Assembly: GCA_045659025.1 (NCBI GenBank)
Contig: JAZOWA010000031.1
Location: 1-10,298, forward strand
Origin: SIG455 sp045659025
Lineage (GTDB): Bacteria > Bacillota > Clostridia > UMGS1810
Direction of reading: 5' to 3'
DNA: 10,298 nt
The translations under genes and the position numbers were made by a program. This document shows, piece by piece, positions 1-6,993 of the stretch. The notes below the pieces were generated by a model, which saw nothing but the letters and a program-made list of their open reading frames with translations, ran no database searches and was not told the origin of the DNA. Positions within the stretch are counted from its first letter, which is position 1. The number at the start of each line of letters is the position of its first letter.

Positions 1-51
1 TATGCCTCGCAATATGGATATGTCGAATGTTGTCGAAAGGAGTAAACTACA

Positions 52-339
52 ATGTGGAAGGATTTATATGTAAATGGTGCAATCGGTAGTGAAAATGGCA
101 TCATTATTAAAGATGAAGAGTATATGGAATCTTGTAGAATAACTCTGGAAAAATGCCCTAAATATTATGCAATCACTTGTGGAGTTTACGGCGCAATGGT
201 TCATACTGCGTTTTGTGGTCCTGACGACTGCAATGAGAAATATGAAAAAATGAAAATGGAATTGCAAGAGTTTATTGGTAGTGACTTAACCGACGATGAA
301 GAATGCGAGTTTTATGAAAATTTTGTTATGAAATATTGA
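52..339 (+). CDS. Small acidic cysteine-containing protein of unknown function
   Basis: A 95-residue protein that I do not recognise. It starts at ATG after a good ribosome binding site (AAAGGAG at 36-42, 9 bases before the start). The product has no signal peptide, no clear membrane segment and is probably cytoplasmic. It is rich in Asp, Glu, Lys and Tyr and carries six cysteines (residues 28, 35, 43, 55, 60 and 85); the pairs are not spaced like a standard zinc finger. A central less charged stretch (about 39-55, containing AITCGVYGAMVHTAFCG) may be the folded core, followed by a probable charged helix (61-75) and an acidic C-terminal part. The gene is visibly more AT-rich than those after 2985, which could mean foreign origin or low expression. 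It could be an orphan immunity-type or accessory protein, but nothing in the sequence proves that. Confident that it is coding, not about the role. Confidence 0.72.
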   Translation: MWKDLYVNGAIGSENGIIIKDEEYMESCRITLEKCPKYYAITCGVYGAMVHTAFCGPDDCNEKYEKMKMELQEFIGSDLTDDEECEFYENFVMKY

Positions 340-379
340 AGGCAGTTTTTGTTCTAACTTAACACGAGTTTTCGCTAAA

Positions 380-399
380 AAGGTTTGCATCTAAACCTT
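380..399 (+). other. Small hairpin in the 109-base gap before the HAD gene
   Basis: AAGGTTT (380-386) and AAACCTT (393-399) form a perfect 7-base-pair stem with a 6-base loop. It is not followed by a run of T, so it is not a good intrinsic terminator as it stands; it may be a degraded terminator or an RNA 3'-end stabiliser for the gene ending at 339. I see no convincing promoter in 340-448. Confidence 0.3.
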
Positions 400-448
400 A
401 TGTGTCGCAATAGTTGAAAATATTGAAAAAGGAGTAACGATAAATAGC

Positions 449-1138
449 ATGTACAAATATTTGTTGTGGGATATAGATGGTACTGTTCTCGACTTTCTTG
501 CTTCGGAAGCCTATGCGATACGTACGCTTTTTGAAAAGTACAATCTCGGTATATGTACAGACGATATGATCAGTCAGTACTCTGATATAAATGTGAAGTA
601 TTGGAAGATGCTTGAAAGGGGAGAACTCACCAAACCGCAGATTCTTGTAGAAAGATTCAGGGAGTTTTTTACTACCATAGGCATAGAGGATATCAGTATT
701 GCCGAGAGCTTTAACAGTGAATATCAGTTAGCTTTGGGCGATCATATTGAGTTTGTTGACGGAGCAGAGCAGGTCCTTTTATCCCTTAAGGGCAGATACA
801 CTCTTGCCGCAGTTACCAACGGCACGAAAACTGCCCAGGAAAAGAAACTTCGCCTCTCGGGATTGGACAACCTGTTTGACGGGATTTTTATATCAGAAAA
901 TATCGGGGCGGAAAAGCCATCGGAAGTGTTCTTCGACTATGTTTTCCATGCCTTGGGCATAACCGACAAAAGAGAGGTCCTCATAATCGGTGACTCCCTC
1001 ACAAGCGATATTAAGGGCGGTTTCACGGCAGGGATTGATACTTGCTGGTATAACCCCTCCAATACACCCAACACCCTGGGAATAGATGTTACATATCGAA
1101 TAGATGATCTGGGTAAGATTTGGGATATAATTTCTTGA
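449..1138 (+). CDS. HAD-family hydrolase, YjjG-type (non-canonical pyrimidine) nucleotidase
   Basis: A 229-residue cytoplasmic phosphatase of the haloacid dehalogenase superfamily, subfamily IA. Motif I is DIDGT (residues 8-12, nucleophile D8 and acid/base D10), motif II is T123-N124 in AVTNGT, motif III is K156-P157, and motif IV is GDSLTSD (181-187, with metal-binding D182 and D187). The helical cap lies between about residues 15 and 95. The N-terminal motif LLWDIDGTVLDF and the size match the YjjG branch, whose characterised members dephosphorylate nucleoside 5'-monophosphates including unusual pyrimidine nucleotides; that substrate is inferred by family. The ATG is preceded by AAGGAG at 429-434 with an unusually long 14-base spacing, but no better start exists in frame. 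There is a 56-base gap to the next gene, so co-transcription is possible but not shown. A general phosphoglycolate-type phosphatase is the alternative. Confidence 0.88.
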   Translation: MYKYLLWDIDGTVLDFLASEAYAIRTLFEKYNLGICTDDMISQYSDINVKYWKMLERGELTKPQILVERFREFFTTIGIEDISIAESFNSEYQLALGDHIEFVDGAEQVLLSLKGRYTLAAVTNGTKTAQEKKLRLSGLDNLFDGIFISENIGAEKPSEVFFDYVFHALGITDKREVLIIGDSLTSDIKGGFTAGIDTCWYNPSNTPNTLGIDVTYRIDDLGKIWDIIS

Positions 1139-1194
1139 TCCCGACTTATCAAAGTAATAGTATAGATACAGAAATTTAGAAAGGAAATAACTTT

Positions 1195-1740
1195 ATGAAG
1201 AATGATGTTTTCAAAAAGGATTTGTACAGATGGTATGGCGAGGAAGGGGAGAGCCTTAAGGACAGGCTTCTTCGTCCCTACGAGTTGAGATATACATATT
1301 ATTTAAGAAAGACCCAAGGTGCTAAAAACCGCATAGCCTGGGTTTATTACAAGTTGCGTCTGTTGTCCTTGTGTCGCAAGACCAATATACAAATTCCCGC
1401 CAGAGCCAAGATAGGTGAGGGGTTTTATATAGGCCACACGGGCAGGATTATAGTCAATCCCGGTGTTGTAATTGGCAAAAATGTCAATATAGCTACGGGC
1501 GTAACTATTGGTCGTGAGAATCGTGGCAAGAGAGAGGGAGTGCCTGTTATCGGCAATAATTGCTGGATTGGCACAAACTCGGTAATTGTGGGTAATGTTA
1601 AGATTGGTAATGATGTGCTTATTGCACCACTTACATTCGTTAATTTTGATGTTCCTGACCATTCGGTTGTAGTGGGCAACCCTGCCAAAATCATCCATAA
1701 GGAGAACGCAACTGAAGGATATATAAGCAGAACGGTTTAA
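1195..1740 (+). CDS. Hexapeptide-repeat acyltransferase related to serine acetyltransferase
   Basis: A 181-residue protein whose C-terminal half is a left-handed parallel beta-helix. Hexapeptide-type turns run from about residue 72 (IGEGFYIGHTG) through VNPGVVIGKNVNIATGVTIG and VIGNNCWIGTNSVIVG to IGNDVLIAPLTFV, and the chain closes with the typical VVVGNPAKII at 158-167. H81, in GHTG, sits where serine acetyltransferases carry the catalytic His that activates the acceptor hydroxyl. The N-terminal part (1-65) is helical and basic and is much shorter than the roughly 140-residue N-terminal domain of true CysE. This suggests an acetyltransferase acting on a sugar or other hydroxyl acceptor rather than the cysteine-pathway enzyme. 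No cysteine synthase gene is nearby. AAGGAA (1181-1186) lies 8 bases before the ATG. Class confident, acceptor unknown. Confidence 0.82.
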   Translation: MKNDVFKKDLYRWYGEEGESLKDRLLRPYELRYTYYLRKTQGAKNRIAWVYYKLRLLSLCRKTNIQIPARAKIGEGFYIGHTGRIIVNPGVVIGKNVNIATGVTIGRENRGKREGVPVIGNNCWIGTNSVIVGNVKIGNDVLIAPLTFVNFDVPDHSVVVGNPAKIIHKENATEGYISRTV

Positions 1741-1773
1741 TTTCAATTCATTTGGCATTAGAGGTTTTATGTT

Positions 1774-2226
1774 ATGCGAATAGTTTTACAAAGAGTGTCA
1801 GAGGCAAGTGTTTCGGTAGATGGTCTCACCGTCGGTGAGATAGGCAGGGGATACCTTATGCTTCTCGGCGTGGCAGATGGAGATACAGAGGCGATTGCCG
1901 ACAAGATGATTGATAAAGTACTCAAGCTCCGTATATTTGAAGACGCTGATGGCAAGACGAATCTCAGTATAGATCAGGTGGATGGTGAACTTTTAGTGGT
2001 TTCACAGTTCACTCTCTATGCCGATTGCCGCAAGGGCAACCGTCCCAGCTTCACCTCTGCAGGCGCACCCGACATGGCGGACAAGTTATACAGGTATGTG
2101 CTCGGTATATGCGAAGAGAAATACAAGAAACCCCAACACGGAATATTCGGTGCGGATATGAAAGTATCCCTTGTAAATGACGGTCCGTTCACCGTTGTTT
2201 TGGATAGTGAAGATATTGTCAGATAA
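1774..2226 (+). CDS. dtd: D-aminoacyl-tRNA deacylase
   Basis: A 150-residue protein of normal family length. Dtd is a homodimeric editing enzyme that removes D-amino acids (and glycine mischarged on tRNA-Ala) from tRNA, working in the cytoplasm after the aminoacyl-tRNA synthetase step. Both diagnostic motifs are present: SQFTLYAD at 77-84 and NDGPFT at 135-140, whose Gly-cisPro dipeptide (137-138) is the chiral selectivity element. The start MRIVLQRV is the classic one for the family. Two ATGs lie close together (1769 and 1774); only the second is in frame, with GAGG (1761-1764) 9 bases upstream. In many Firmicutes dtd follows relA; here it follows an acyltransferase by 33 bases, and the next gene has its own promoter, so dtd is probably at the end of a transcript. 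Confidence 0.96.
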   Translation: MRIVLQRVSEASVSVDGLTVGEIGRGYLMLLGVADGDTEAIADKMIDKVLKLRIFEDADGKTNLSIDQVDGELLVVSQFTLYADCRKGNRPSFTSAGAPDMADKLYRYVLGICEEKYKKPQHGIFGADMKVSLVNDGPFTVVLDSEDIVR

Positions 2227-2273
2227 TGGCCTTTCGGATACTGCCATAATGTGTCTTAATCGCTATAATTTTG

Positions 2274-2302
2274 TTGACTTTTGCCGTGCGTCGTGGTATA
2301 CT
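2274..2302 (+). promoter_or_regulatory. Housekeeping-type promoter of xpt
   Basis: TTGACT (2274-2279) and TATACT (2297-2302) are separated by exactly 17 bases, each differing from the vegetative sigma-factor consensus by one base. Transcription would begin near 2309, giving a leader of only about 50 bases before the proposed ATT start. That is too short for the purine riboswitch that controls xpt in Bacillus, so control, if any, must be at the DNA level. A weak inverted repeat at 2225-2246 without a T-run is all that could serve as a dtd terminator. Confidence 0.7.
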
Positions 2303-2357
2303 TTTGGTATTAAATTAAACTCAGATATTGTTATTTACTGTTTGGGAGTGGATTGAC

Positions 2358-2930
2358 ATTAAATCTTTACAGGACAAGATTTTGAAAGAGGGCAAGGTTT
2401 TGCCCGGCAATATTTTGAAGGTTGACAATTTTCTTAACCATCGCCTTGATGTAGGCTTTCTTATGGAGATGGGCAAGGAGATAAGCACTCTTTTTGCAGA
2501 TACAGTTGTGAATAAGATTGTCACCATTGAGACATCCGGTATACCGATTGCATTTGCCGCAGCTCATTATATGAATGTTCCTGTGGTGTTTGCCAAGAAG
2601 CATAAGACGGGCAATATATCTGATGATTTTTATAAGACAAAGGTTGATTCCTATACCCACGGCACCACTTATGATGTGATTATAAGCAAAGAATTTATAG
2701 ATAGTGACGACAACATACTTTTGATTGATGATTTTCTTGCAAAGGGCAATGCCCTTAAGGGCCTGATTGATTTGATTGGTCAGACAGGTGCGAAGTTATC
2801 GGGATGCGCCATAGCCATTGAAAAGGGCTTTCAGGGAGGCGGAGATGAACTTCGCATGCAGGGTATCAAGGTGGAATCTCTTGCGATTATTGATGAGATG
2901 ACGGATGTCACCTTGAGATTCCGTGATTAA
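2358..2930 (+). CDS. xpt: Xanthine phosphoribosyltransferase, apparently starting at ATT
   Basis: Transfers the phosphoribosyl group of PRPP to xanthine to make XMP, a purine salvage step in the cytoplasm. With the start at 2358 the protein has 190 residues, close to the 194 of Bacillus subtilis Xpt. Visible family features are KVDNFLNH (21-28), IVTIETSGI (54-62), FAKKHK (78-83), the PRPP-binding loop ILLIDDFLAKGN (120-131) and IEKGFQ (154-159). Start choice: GGGAG (2344-2348) lies 9 bases before the ATT at 2358, and the residues from there align without gaps to the N-terminus of Bacillus Xpt as I recall it. The only conventional in-frame start is TTG at 2328, which has no ribosome binding site and would add ten residues (LFTVWEWID-type) before the conserved start. 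Its own promoter lies just upstream, and the nucleoside importer follows 54 bases later, which suits a purine salvage role. Confidence 0.9.
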   Translation: MKSLQDKILKEGKVLPGNILKVDNFLNHRLDVGFLMEMGKEISTLFADTVVNKIVTIETSGIPIAFAAAHYMNVPVVFAKKHKTGNISDDFYKTKVDSYTHGTTYDVIISKEFIDSDDNILLIDDFLAKGNALKGLIDLIGQTGAKLSGCAIAIEKGFQGGGDELRMQGIKVESLAIIDEMTDVTLRFRD

Positions 2931-2931
2931 G

Positions 2932-2956
2932 TTGATGTAAATTTTATTTACATAAA
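2932..2956 (+). promoter_or_regulatory. Near-perfect palindrome in front of the receptor gene (candidate operator)
   Basis: TTGATGTAAAT (2932-2942) and ATTTACATAAA (2946-2956) flank a TTT centre. Ten of eleven positions in each arm pair, and the inner eight pairs are perfect. It fills almost the whole 54-base gap between xpt and the receptor gene and is AT-rich without a following T-run, so it fits a repressor-binding site better than a terminator. A weak promoter can be drawn on it: TTGATG at 2932-2937 and AATAAT at 2955-2960 with 17-base spacing, so a bound regulator would cover the -35 box and spacer. The regulator is unknown. Confidence 0.45.
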
Positions 2957-2984
2957 TAATTTGCGAAAGCAGGAGGATGTACAA

Positions 2985-4196
2985 ATGAAAAAACTCGTTT
3001 CACTACTTCTCGTTGTGGCAATGATGGTATCTGCAGTTGCAATACTCACATCATGCGGCAACAAAGCCGAAACCGCAAAAGCGGATTTCAAAATTGGTTT
3101 CATCTTCTTACACGATGAAAACTCCACTTATGACAAGAACTTCCTTGACGCTGCAAAAGAAGCAACAGCTGCTTTGGGCCTCAAAGAAGACCAGGTAATC
3201 TTCAAGACAAACGTTCCCGAGGGTAACGAATGTTATGAAGCAGCTGCAGACCTTGCAGACCAGGGTTGCAATATCGTATTTGCAAACAGCTTCGGTCACG
3301 AGCCTTATATGCTTAAAGCTGCAAAAGAATTCCCCAACGTAGAATTCTGCCACGCTACAGGTACTACAGCACATACAGAGAAAGTAAGCAACTTCCACAA
3401 CGCATTTGCTTCTATCTACGAAGGTAGATATCTCGCAGGTATTGCTGCCGGTATGAAGCTTAATGAAATGATTGAAGCAGGCAAGATCACTCCCGAGCAG
3501 GCAAAGATGGGTTACGTAGGTGCGTTCACATACGCAGAGGTAATTTCCGGTTACACATCTTTCTACCTTGGTGCTAAATCCGTTTGTCCTTCAGTTACAA
3601 TGGAAGTACAGTTCACAGGTAGCTGGTATGACGAAGCATTGGAAAAAGAAGCCGCTACAAAGCTCCTTTCCAACAACTGTGTACTCATCAGCCAGCATGC
3701 TGACTCCATGGGTGCTCCCACAGCTTGTGAAAATGCAGGCGTTCCCAACGTATCATACAACGGTTCTACCGCTGCTGCTTGCCCCAACACCTTCATCGTT
3801 TCTTCCAGAATCGACTGGGCACCTTACTTCAAGTTCATCATTGAAGCATTCAACAAGGGCGAGGAAATCCCCTATGACTGGTGCGAAGGCTTTGAAGTTG
3901 GTTCTGTAAAACTCACAGAGGTTAACGAGAAAGTTGCTGCTAAGGGCACTGCTGAAGCAATCGAAGCTGCTAAGGCAAAACTTATCGCTGGCGAAATCAA
4001 AGTATTCGACACAGCAACCTTCACAGTTGAAGGCAAGAAACTTGATGCACACAAGGCAGACGTTGATACAGACGACAAGTACACACCCGATACAGAAGTT
4101 GTTTCTGATGGTTACTTCCACGAGTCTGAGTATCGTTCAGCTCCTTACTTCGATATCAACATCGATGGTATCACACTTCTCAACAGCATGTTCTAA
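2985..4196 (+). CDS. BMP-family lipoprotein, substrate-binding protein of a nucleoside-type ABC importer
   Basis: A 403-residue surface lipoprotein of the basic membrane protein / PnrA-TmpC-like family, whose characterised members bind purine nucleosides and hand them to an ABC permease. The start at 2985 has an ideal AGGAGG (2971-2976) 8 bases upstream and begins MKK followed by a hydrophobic signal and the lipobox LTSC, with the lipidated Cys at residue 24; a start further upstream at 2961 would break this signal sequence. The mature part starts with the family core KIGFIFLHDEN, and the two-lobed periplasmic-binding fold continues to about residue 300. Motifs such as FANSFGHEP, GRYLAGIAAG and the late SAPYFDINIDGI are visible. 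It is longer than many PnrA proteins because of a C-terminal extension. Codons ending in C (AAC, TTC, TAC) dominate more than in its neighbours, which suggests high expression. Exact ligand is inferred. Confidence 0.9.
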   Translation: MKKLVSLLLVVAMMVSAVAILTSCGNKAETAKADFKIGFIFLHDENSTYDKNFLDAAKEATAALGLKEDQVIFKTNVPEGNECYEAAADLADQGCNIVFANSFGHEPYMLKAAKEFPNVEFCHATGTTAHTEKVSNFHNAFASIYEGRYLAGIAAGMKLNEMIEAGKITPEQAKMGYVGAFTYAEVISGYTSFYLGAKSVCPSVTMEVQFTGSWYDEALEKEAATKLLSNNCVLISQHADSMGAPTACENAGVPNVSYNGSTAAACPNTFIVSSRIDWAPYFKFIIEAFNKGEEIPYDWCEGFEVGSVKLTEVNEKVAAKGTAEAIEAAKAKLIAGEIKVFDTATFTVEGKKLDAHKADVDTDDKYTPDTEVVSDGYFHESEYRSAPYFDINIDGITLLNSMF

Positions 4197-4208
4197 TTTA
4201 ATATGATC

Positions 4209-4240
4209 AATATAGGGCAGGGATTACTCTGCCCTATATT
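4209..4240 (+). terminator. Strong 12-base-pair hairpin after the receptor gene
   Basis: AATATAGGGCAG (4209-4220) and CTGCCCTATATT (4229-4240) pair perfectly around an 8-base loop, 12 bases after the receptor stop codon. Only AAATTT follows, so it is a weak intrinsic terminator at best. A more likely role is partial termination or a 3' stabilising structure that leaves more receptor mRNA than ATPase and permease mRNA, a common arrangement in ABC importer operons. Confidence 0.65.
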
Positions 4241-4246
4241 AAATTT

Positions 4247-4297
4247 AAGGGCTTTCGCCCTTTGCTGCCGTCATAAATAGGTGTCGGGAGCAAAGGG
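4247..4297 (+). other. Two mutually exclusive hairpins upstream of the ATPase gene
   Basis: Hairpin A pairs AAGGGC (4247-4252) with GCCCTT (4257-4262) around TTTC. Hairpin B pairs CCCTTTGCT (4258-4266) with AGCAAAGGG (4289-4297), continues with CCG (4268-4270) and CGG (4285-4287) after one G-G mismatch, and has a 14-base loop. They share bases 4258-4262, so only one can form at a time. Neither is followed by a T-run, and the ribosome binding site of the next gene (AAGCGGAG, from about 4314) lies outside both. Confidence 0.45.
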
Positions 4298-4328
4298 TAA
4301 AAGAATTTAATAAAAGCGGAGAATTTAT

Positions 4329-5888
4329 ATGGGAGAAAATTTTGCACTTGAACTTAAAAACATCACCAAAACCTTTGGTACGATTGTTGCAAATAACAAC
4401 GTATCACTTCAGGTGAAAAAAGGTGAGATTCTTTCTGTACTTGGCGAAAACGGAAGCGGTAAGACTACTCTTATGAATATGGTATCGGGTATATACTATC
4501 CCGATAGCGGCCAGATTTTCATTAACGGAGAAGAAGTGAAGATTGCTTCCCCCAAGGATGCCTTTAAGTATAGAATCGGTATGATACATCAGCATTTCAA
4601 GCTCGTTGATGTATTTACTGCTGCAGAGAATATTGTTCTCGGCCTTGAGGATGAGGGCAAGTTTGATATGCAGGATTATATCAATAAAATCAACGAAATC
4701 ACCACTGCCTATGGCTTTGAACTCGATCCCTACAAGAAGATATACGAGATGTCCGTATCCGAGAAGCAGACCGTTGAGATTATCAAGGTGCTTTTCCGTG
4801 GTGCAGATATCCTCATTCTTGATGAGCCTACTGCGGTACTCACTCCTCAGGAGACCTTGCGTCTTTTTGATGTTCTTCGCAAGATGCGTGAAAGTGGCAA
4901 GGCGATTATTATCATCACCCATAAGCTTCACGAGGTGCTTTCCCTTTCCGATAGTGTGGCAGTACTTCGCAAAGGTGAATACATAGGCACTGTAAAGACT
5001 TCCGAGACTAATGAATCACAGCTTACCGAGATGTTGGTAGGCAAGAAGATTTCCCTTAATATCGAAAGAAGCGACGTGGAAAACTGCGAAGACAGATTGG
5101 TTGTAGATTCAATCAGTTGTGTAAATCGTGATGGTGTTAAAGTGCTCGACGATGTCACCTTCACCGCTCAGGCGGGTGAGATTCTTGGTATAGCAGGTAT
5201 AGCAGGCAGTGGCCAGAGAGAACTTCTCGAGGCGATTGCGGGCTTGCAGAATCTTACCGGCGGTAATATTTATTATAATAATCCCAAGACGGGTGAGAAG
5301 GAAAACCTCAGAGACAAGACCCCGTTGCAGATACGTGAGATGGGAGTACGTCTTGCGTTTGTTCCCGAGGATAGACTTGGTATGGGTCTGGTAGGTAATA
5401 TGGATATCGTAGATAATATGATGCTCCGTAGCTACCGTAAGGGGCATTCAATGTTCTTGCAGAGGAAGAAACCCCACGACCTTGCCCTTGAGATAATCAA
5501 TCGTCTTGATGTTGTAACCCCTTCGGAGAACACCCCTGTAAGAAAGCTTTCAGGTGGTAACGTGCAGAAGGTACTCGTAGGCAGAGAGATTGCATCTTCA
5601 CCCACAGTACTTATGGCGGCATACCCCGTACGAGGTCTTGATATCAACTCCTCATATACCATTTATAATCTTTTGAATGATCAGAAGAAAAAAGGCGTAG
5701 CCGTAATCTTTGTAGGTGAAGACCTCGACGTTCTGGTAGAGCTGTGCGACAGAATCTTGGTTGTTGCAGGCGGTAAGATTTCAGGAATCGTAGACGGCAG
5801 AAAGACCACTAAGGAAGAGATCGGTCTTATGATGACCAAATACTCTTCCGGTAACGAAGAGAAGGAGGCAGGTGCGGAAAATGAATAA
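4329..5888 (+). CDS. ATP-binding subunit of a nucleoside-type ABC importer, two fused ABC domains
   Basis: A 519-residue cytoplasmic ATPase with two ABC domains, of the NupA/YufO (RbsA-like) type that pairs with BMP receptors. Domain 1: P-loop GENGSGKT (39-46), Q-loop region IHQHF (86-90), a variant signature MSVSEKQ (141-147), Walker B and glutamate ILILDEPT (161-168) and H198 in ITHKL. Domain 2: the P-loop is degenerate, GIAGSGQR (290-297), with Gln where Lys is needed; the signature LSGGN (407-411) is intact; the Walker B equivalent is VLMAAYP (427-433), lacking Asp and Glu; and the H-loop position reads GED. So a single productive ATP site is expected, built from P-loop 1 and signature 2, as is usual in this family. 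The ATG follows AAGCGGAG. The last 8 bases overlap the first permease gene, implying coupled translation. Confidence 0.93.
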   Translation: MGENFALELKNITKTFGTIVANNNVSLQVKKGEILSVLGENGSGKTTLMNMVSGIYYPDSGQIFINGEEVKIASPKDAFKYRIGMIHQHFKLVDVFTAAENIVLGLEDEGKFDMQDYINKINEITTAYGFELDPYKKIYEMSVSEKQTVEIIKVLFRGADILILDEPTAVLTPQETLRLFDVLRKMRESGKAIIIITHKLHEVLSLSDSVAVLRKGEYIGTVKTSETNESQLTEMLVGKKISLNIERSDVENCEDRLVVDSISCVNRDGVKVLDDVTFTAQAGEILGIAGIAGSGQRELLEAIAGLQNLTGGNIYYNNPKTGEKENLRDKTPLQIREMGVRLAFVPEDRLGMGLVGNMDIVDNMMLRSYRKGHSMFLQRKKPHDLALEIINRLDVVTPSENTPVRKLSGGNVQKVLVGREIASSPTVLMAAYPVRGLDINSSYTIYNLLNDQKKKGVAVIFVGEDLDVLVELCDRILVVAGGKISGIVDGRKTTKEEIGLMMTKYSSGNEEKEAGAENE

Positions 5889-6993
5889 TATATCGACCAA
5901 GCTTTTTGGCTTTTTGAACTCTCACTCCTTCCATATTGCAAAGCGTGAAGACATAGTGTGGTGGAAAGCATGGACAATACGTGCGATTTCCGTTGTGTTT
6001 GCCCTTGTGGTATGCGGAATTCTCACCTTGTCACTCACAGGTCTTAACCCTCTTAATGTATATATCACAATGATAGAGGGTGCGGTAGGCACCCCGAGAC
6101 TTGTGTGGAACCTTTTGCAGAACACCGCAATTCTCCTTTGCGTTTCTCTTGCGGTTACCCCCGCATTCAAGATGCGCTTCTGGAATATCGGTGCAGAAGG
6201 TCAGGCCCTTGTGGGCGGTCTTGCCACTGCCACCTGTATGATTTTCCTGGGTGATAAAATCCCTGCGATAATCCTGATCCCCATGATGCTTATTATAAGC
6301 GTGCTGGCGGGTGCGGTGTGGGGTTTGATACCCGCAGTGTTCAAAGCGAAGTTCAATTCCAACGAGACCCTCTTTACCCTTATGATGAACTATATTGCTA
6401 TTCAGATTGTGGCGTATTTCACTCTTGAATGGTCGGTGCCCAAGGGTTCGGGTACACCCCGCACATTGGAATTCGGTCAGCTTCCCGTGCTTTTCGGTCA
6501 GAAATATCTGATAAACATTATCGTTGTACTCCTCATCACAGTGGCAATGTATATTTATCTCAAATACAGCAAACAGGGTTATGAGATATCCGTTGTAGGT
6601 GAGAGTGAAAATACCGCAAGATATATCGGTATTGACGTTAAGAAGGTAATCCTTCGTACCATGGCAATCTCCGGTGCAATCTGTGGTGTGGCAGGCTTTT
6701 TGATTGTGGCAGGTACCGACCACTCCCTCAAGAGCGATTCTATCGGAGGCAGAGGCTTTACCGCTATTATGGTTTCGTGGCTTGCTAAGTTCCACCCCGT
6801 GTTTATGATGCTCACCTCACTGCTGATAGTATTTCTGCAGAAGGGCGCATCCAAGATTTCCGAGGTTTACCGACTCAACTCATCCTTCTCCGATATAATA
6901 ACGGGTATAATCATATTCTTTATTATCGGTTCGGAATTTTTCATTAACTATTCCATCAAATCTGATTCAAAGGATAAGGAGGTATCGCTGTGA
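5881..6993 (+). CDS. Membrane permease subunit 1 of the nucleoside-type ABC importer
   Basis: A 370-residue integral membrane protein of the branched-chain-amino-acid/ribose permease family (BPD_transp_2), NupB/YufP type. A cytoplasmic N-terminus of about 30 residues is followed by hydrophobic segments at roughly 34-54, 77-94, 105-123, 128-155, 165-182, 210-227, 257-278, 306-320 and 336-357. Family landmarks are FWNIGAEGQ (100-108), NSNETLFTLMMNYIA (159-173), the coupling region SVVGESENTARYIGI (237-251) and GGRGFTAIMV (289-298). Two starts compete: GTG at 5872, only 3 bases after AAGGAGG (5862-5868), and ATG at 5881, 12 bases after it. I chose ATG because the shorter spacing is too tight and because ATG overlaps the ATPase stop by 8 bases. 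The C-terminus is charged (SDSKDKEVSL). It overlaps the next gene by 4 bases. Confidence 0.92.
   Translation: MNNISTKLFGFLNSHSFHIAKREDIVWWKAWTIRAISVVFALVVCGILTLSLTGLNPLNVYITMIEGAVGTPRLVWNLLQNTAILLCVSLAVTPAFKMRFWNIGAEGQALVGGLATATCMIFLGDKIPAIILIPMMLIISVLAGAVWGLIPAVFKAKFNSNETLFTLMMNYIAIQIVAYFTLEWSVPKGSGTPRTLEFGQLPVLFGQKYLINIIVVLLITVAMYIYLKYSKQGYEISVVGESENTARYIGIDVKKVILRTMAISGAICGVAGFLIVAGTDHSLKSDSIGGRGFTAIMVSWLAKFHPVFMMLTSLLIVFLQKGASKISEVYRLNSSFSDIITGIIIFFIIGSEFFINYSIKSDSKDKEVSL

Noticed and set aside
21..37. Direct repeat TGTCGAA at 21-27 and 31-37, ten bases apart
   Set aside because: Only seven bases and two copies, with no further copies nearby; probably chance.
1..45. Possible C-terminal end of an upstream gene, an open frame finishing at TAA 43-45
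   Set aside because: Fourteen codons are too few to tell coding from chance and two other frames are also open; it may be real but cannot be supported here.
1824..1840. Perfect inverted repeat TCTCACC-GTC-GGTGAGA
   Set aside because: It lies inside the conserved early part of dtd and is explained by the codons for Leu-Thr-Val-Gly-Glu; no regulatory context.
2225..2246. Inverted repeat ATGGC/GCCAT after dtd as a terminator
   Set aside because: Five base pairs, a 12-base loop and no T-run; too weak to call.
5161..5888. Damaged second ABC domain of the ATPase as a sign of a decaying gene
   Set aside because: Loss of the second P-loop Lys and Walker B acids is the usual state of this ATPase family; the gene is intact and full length.
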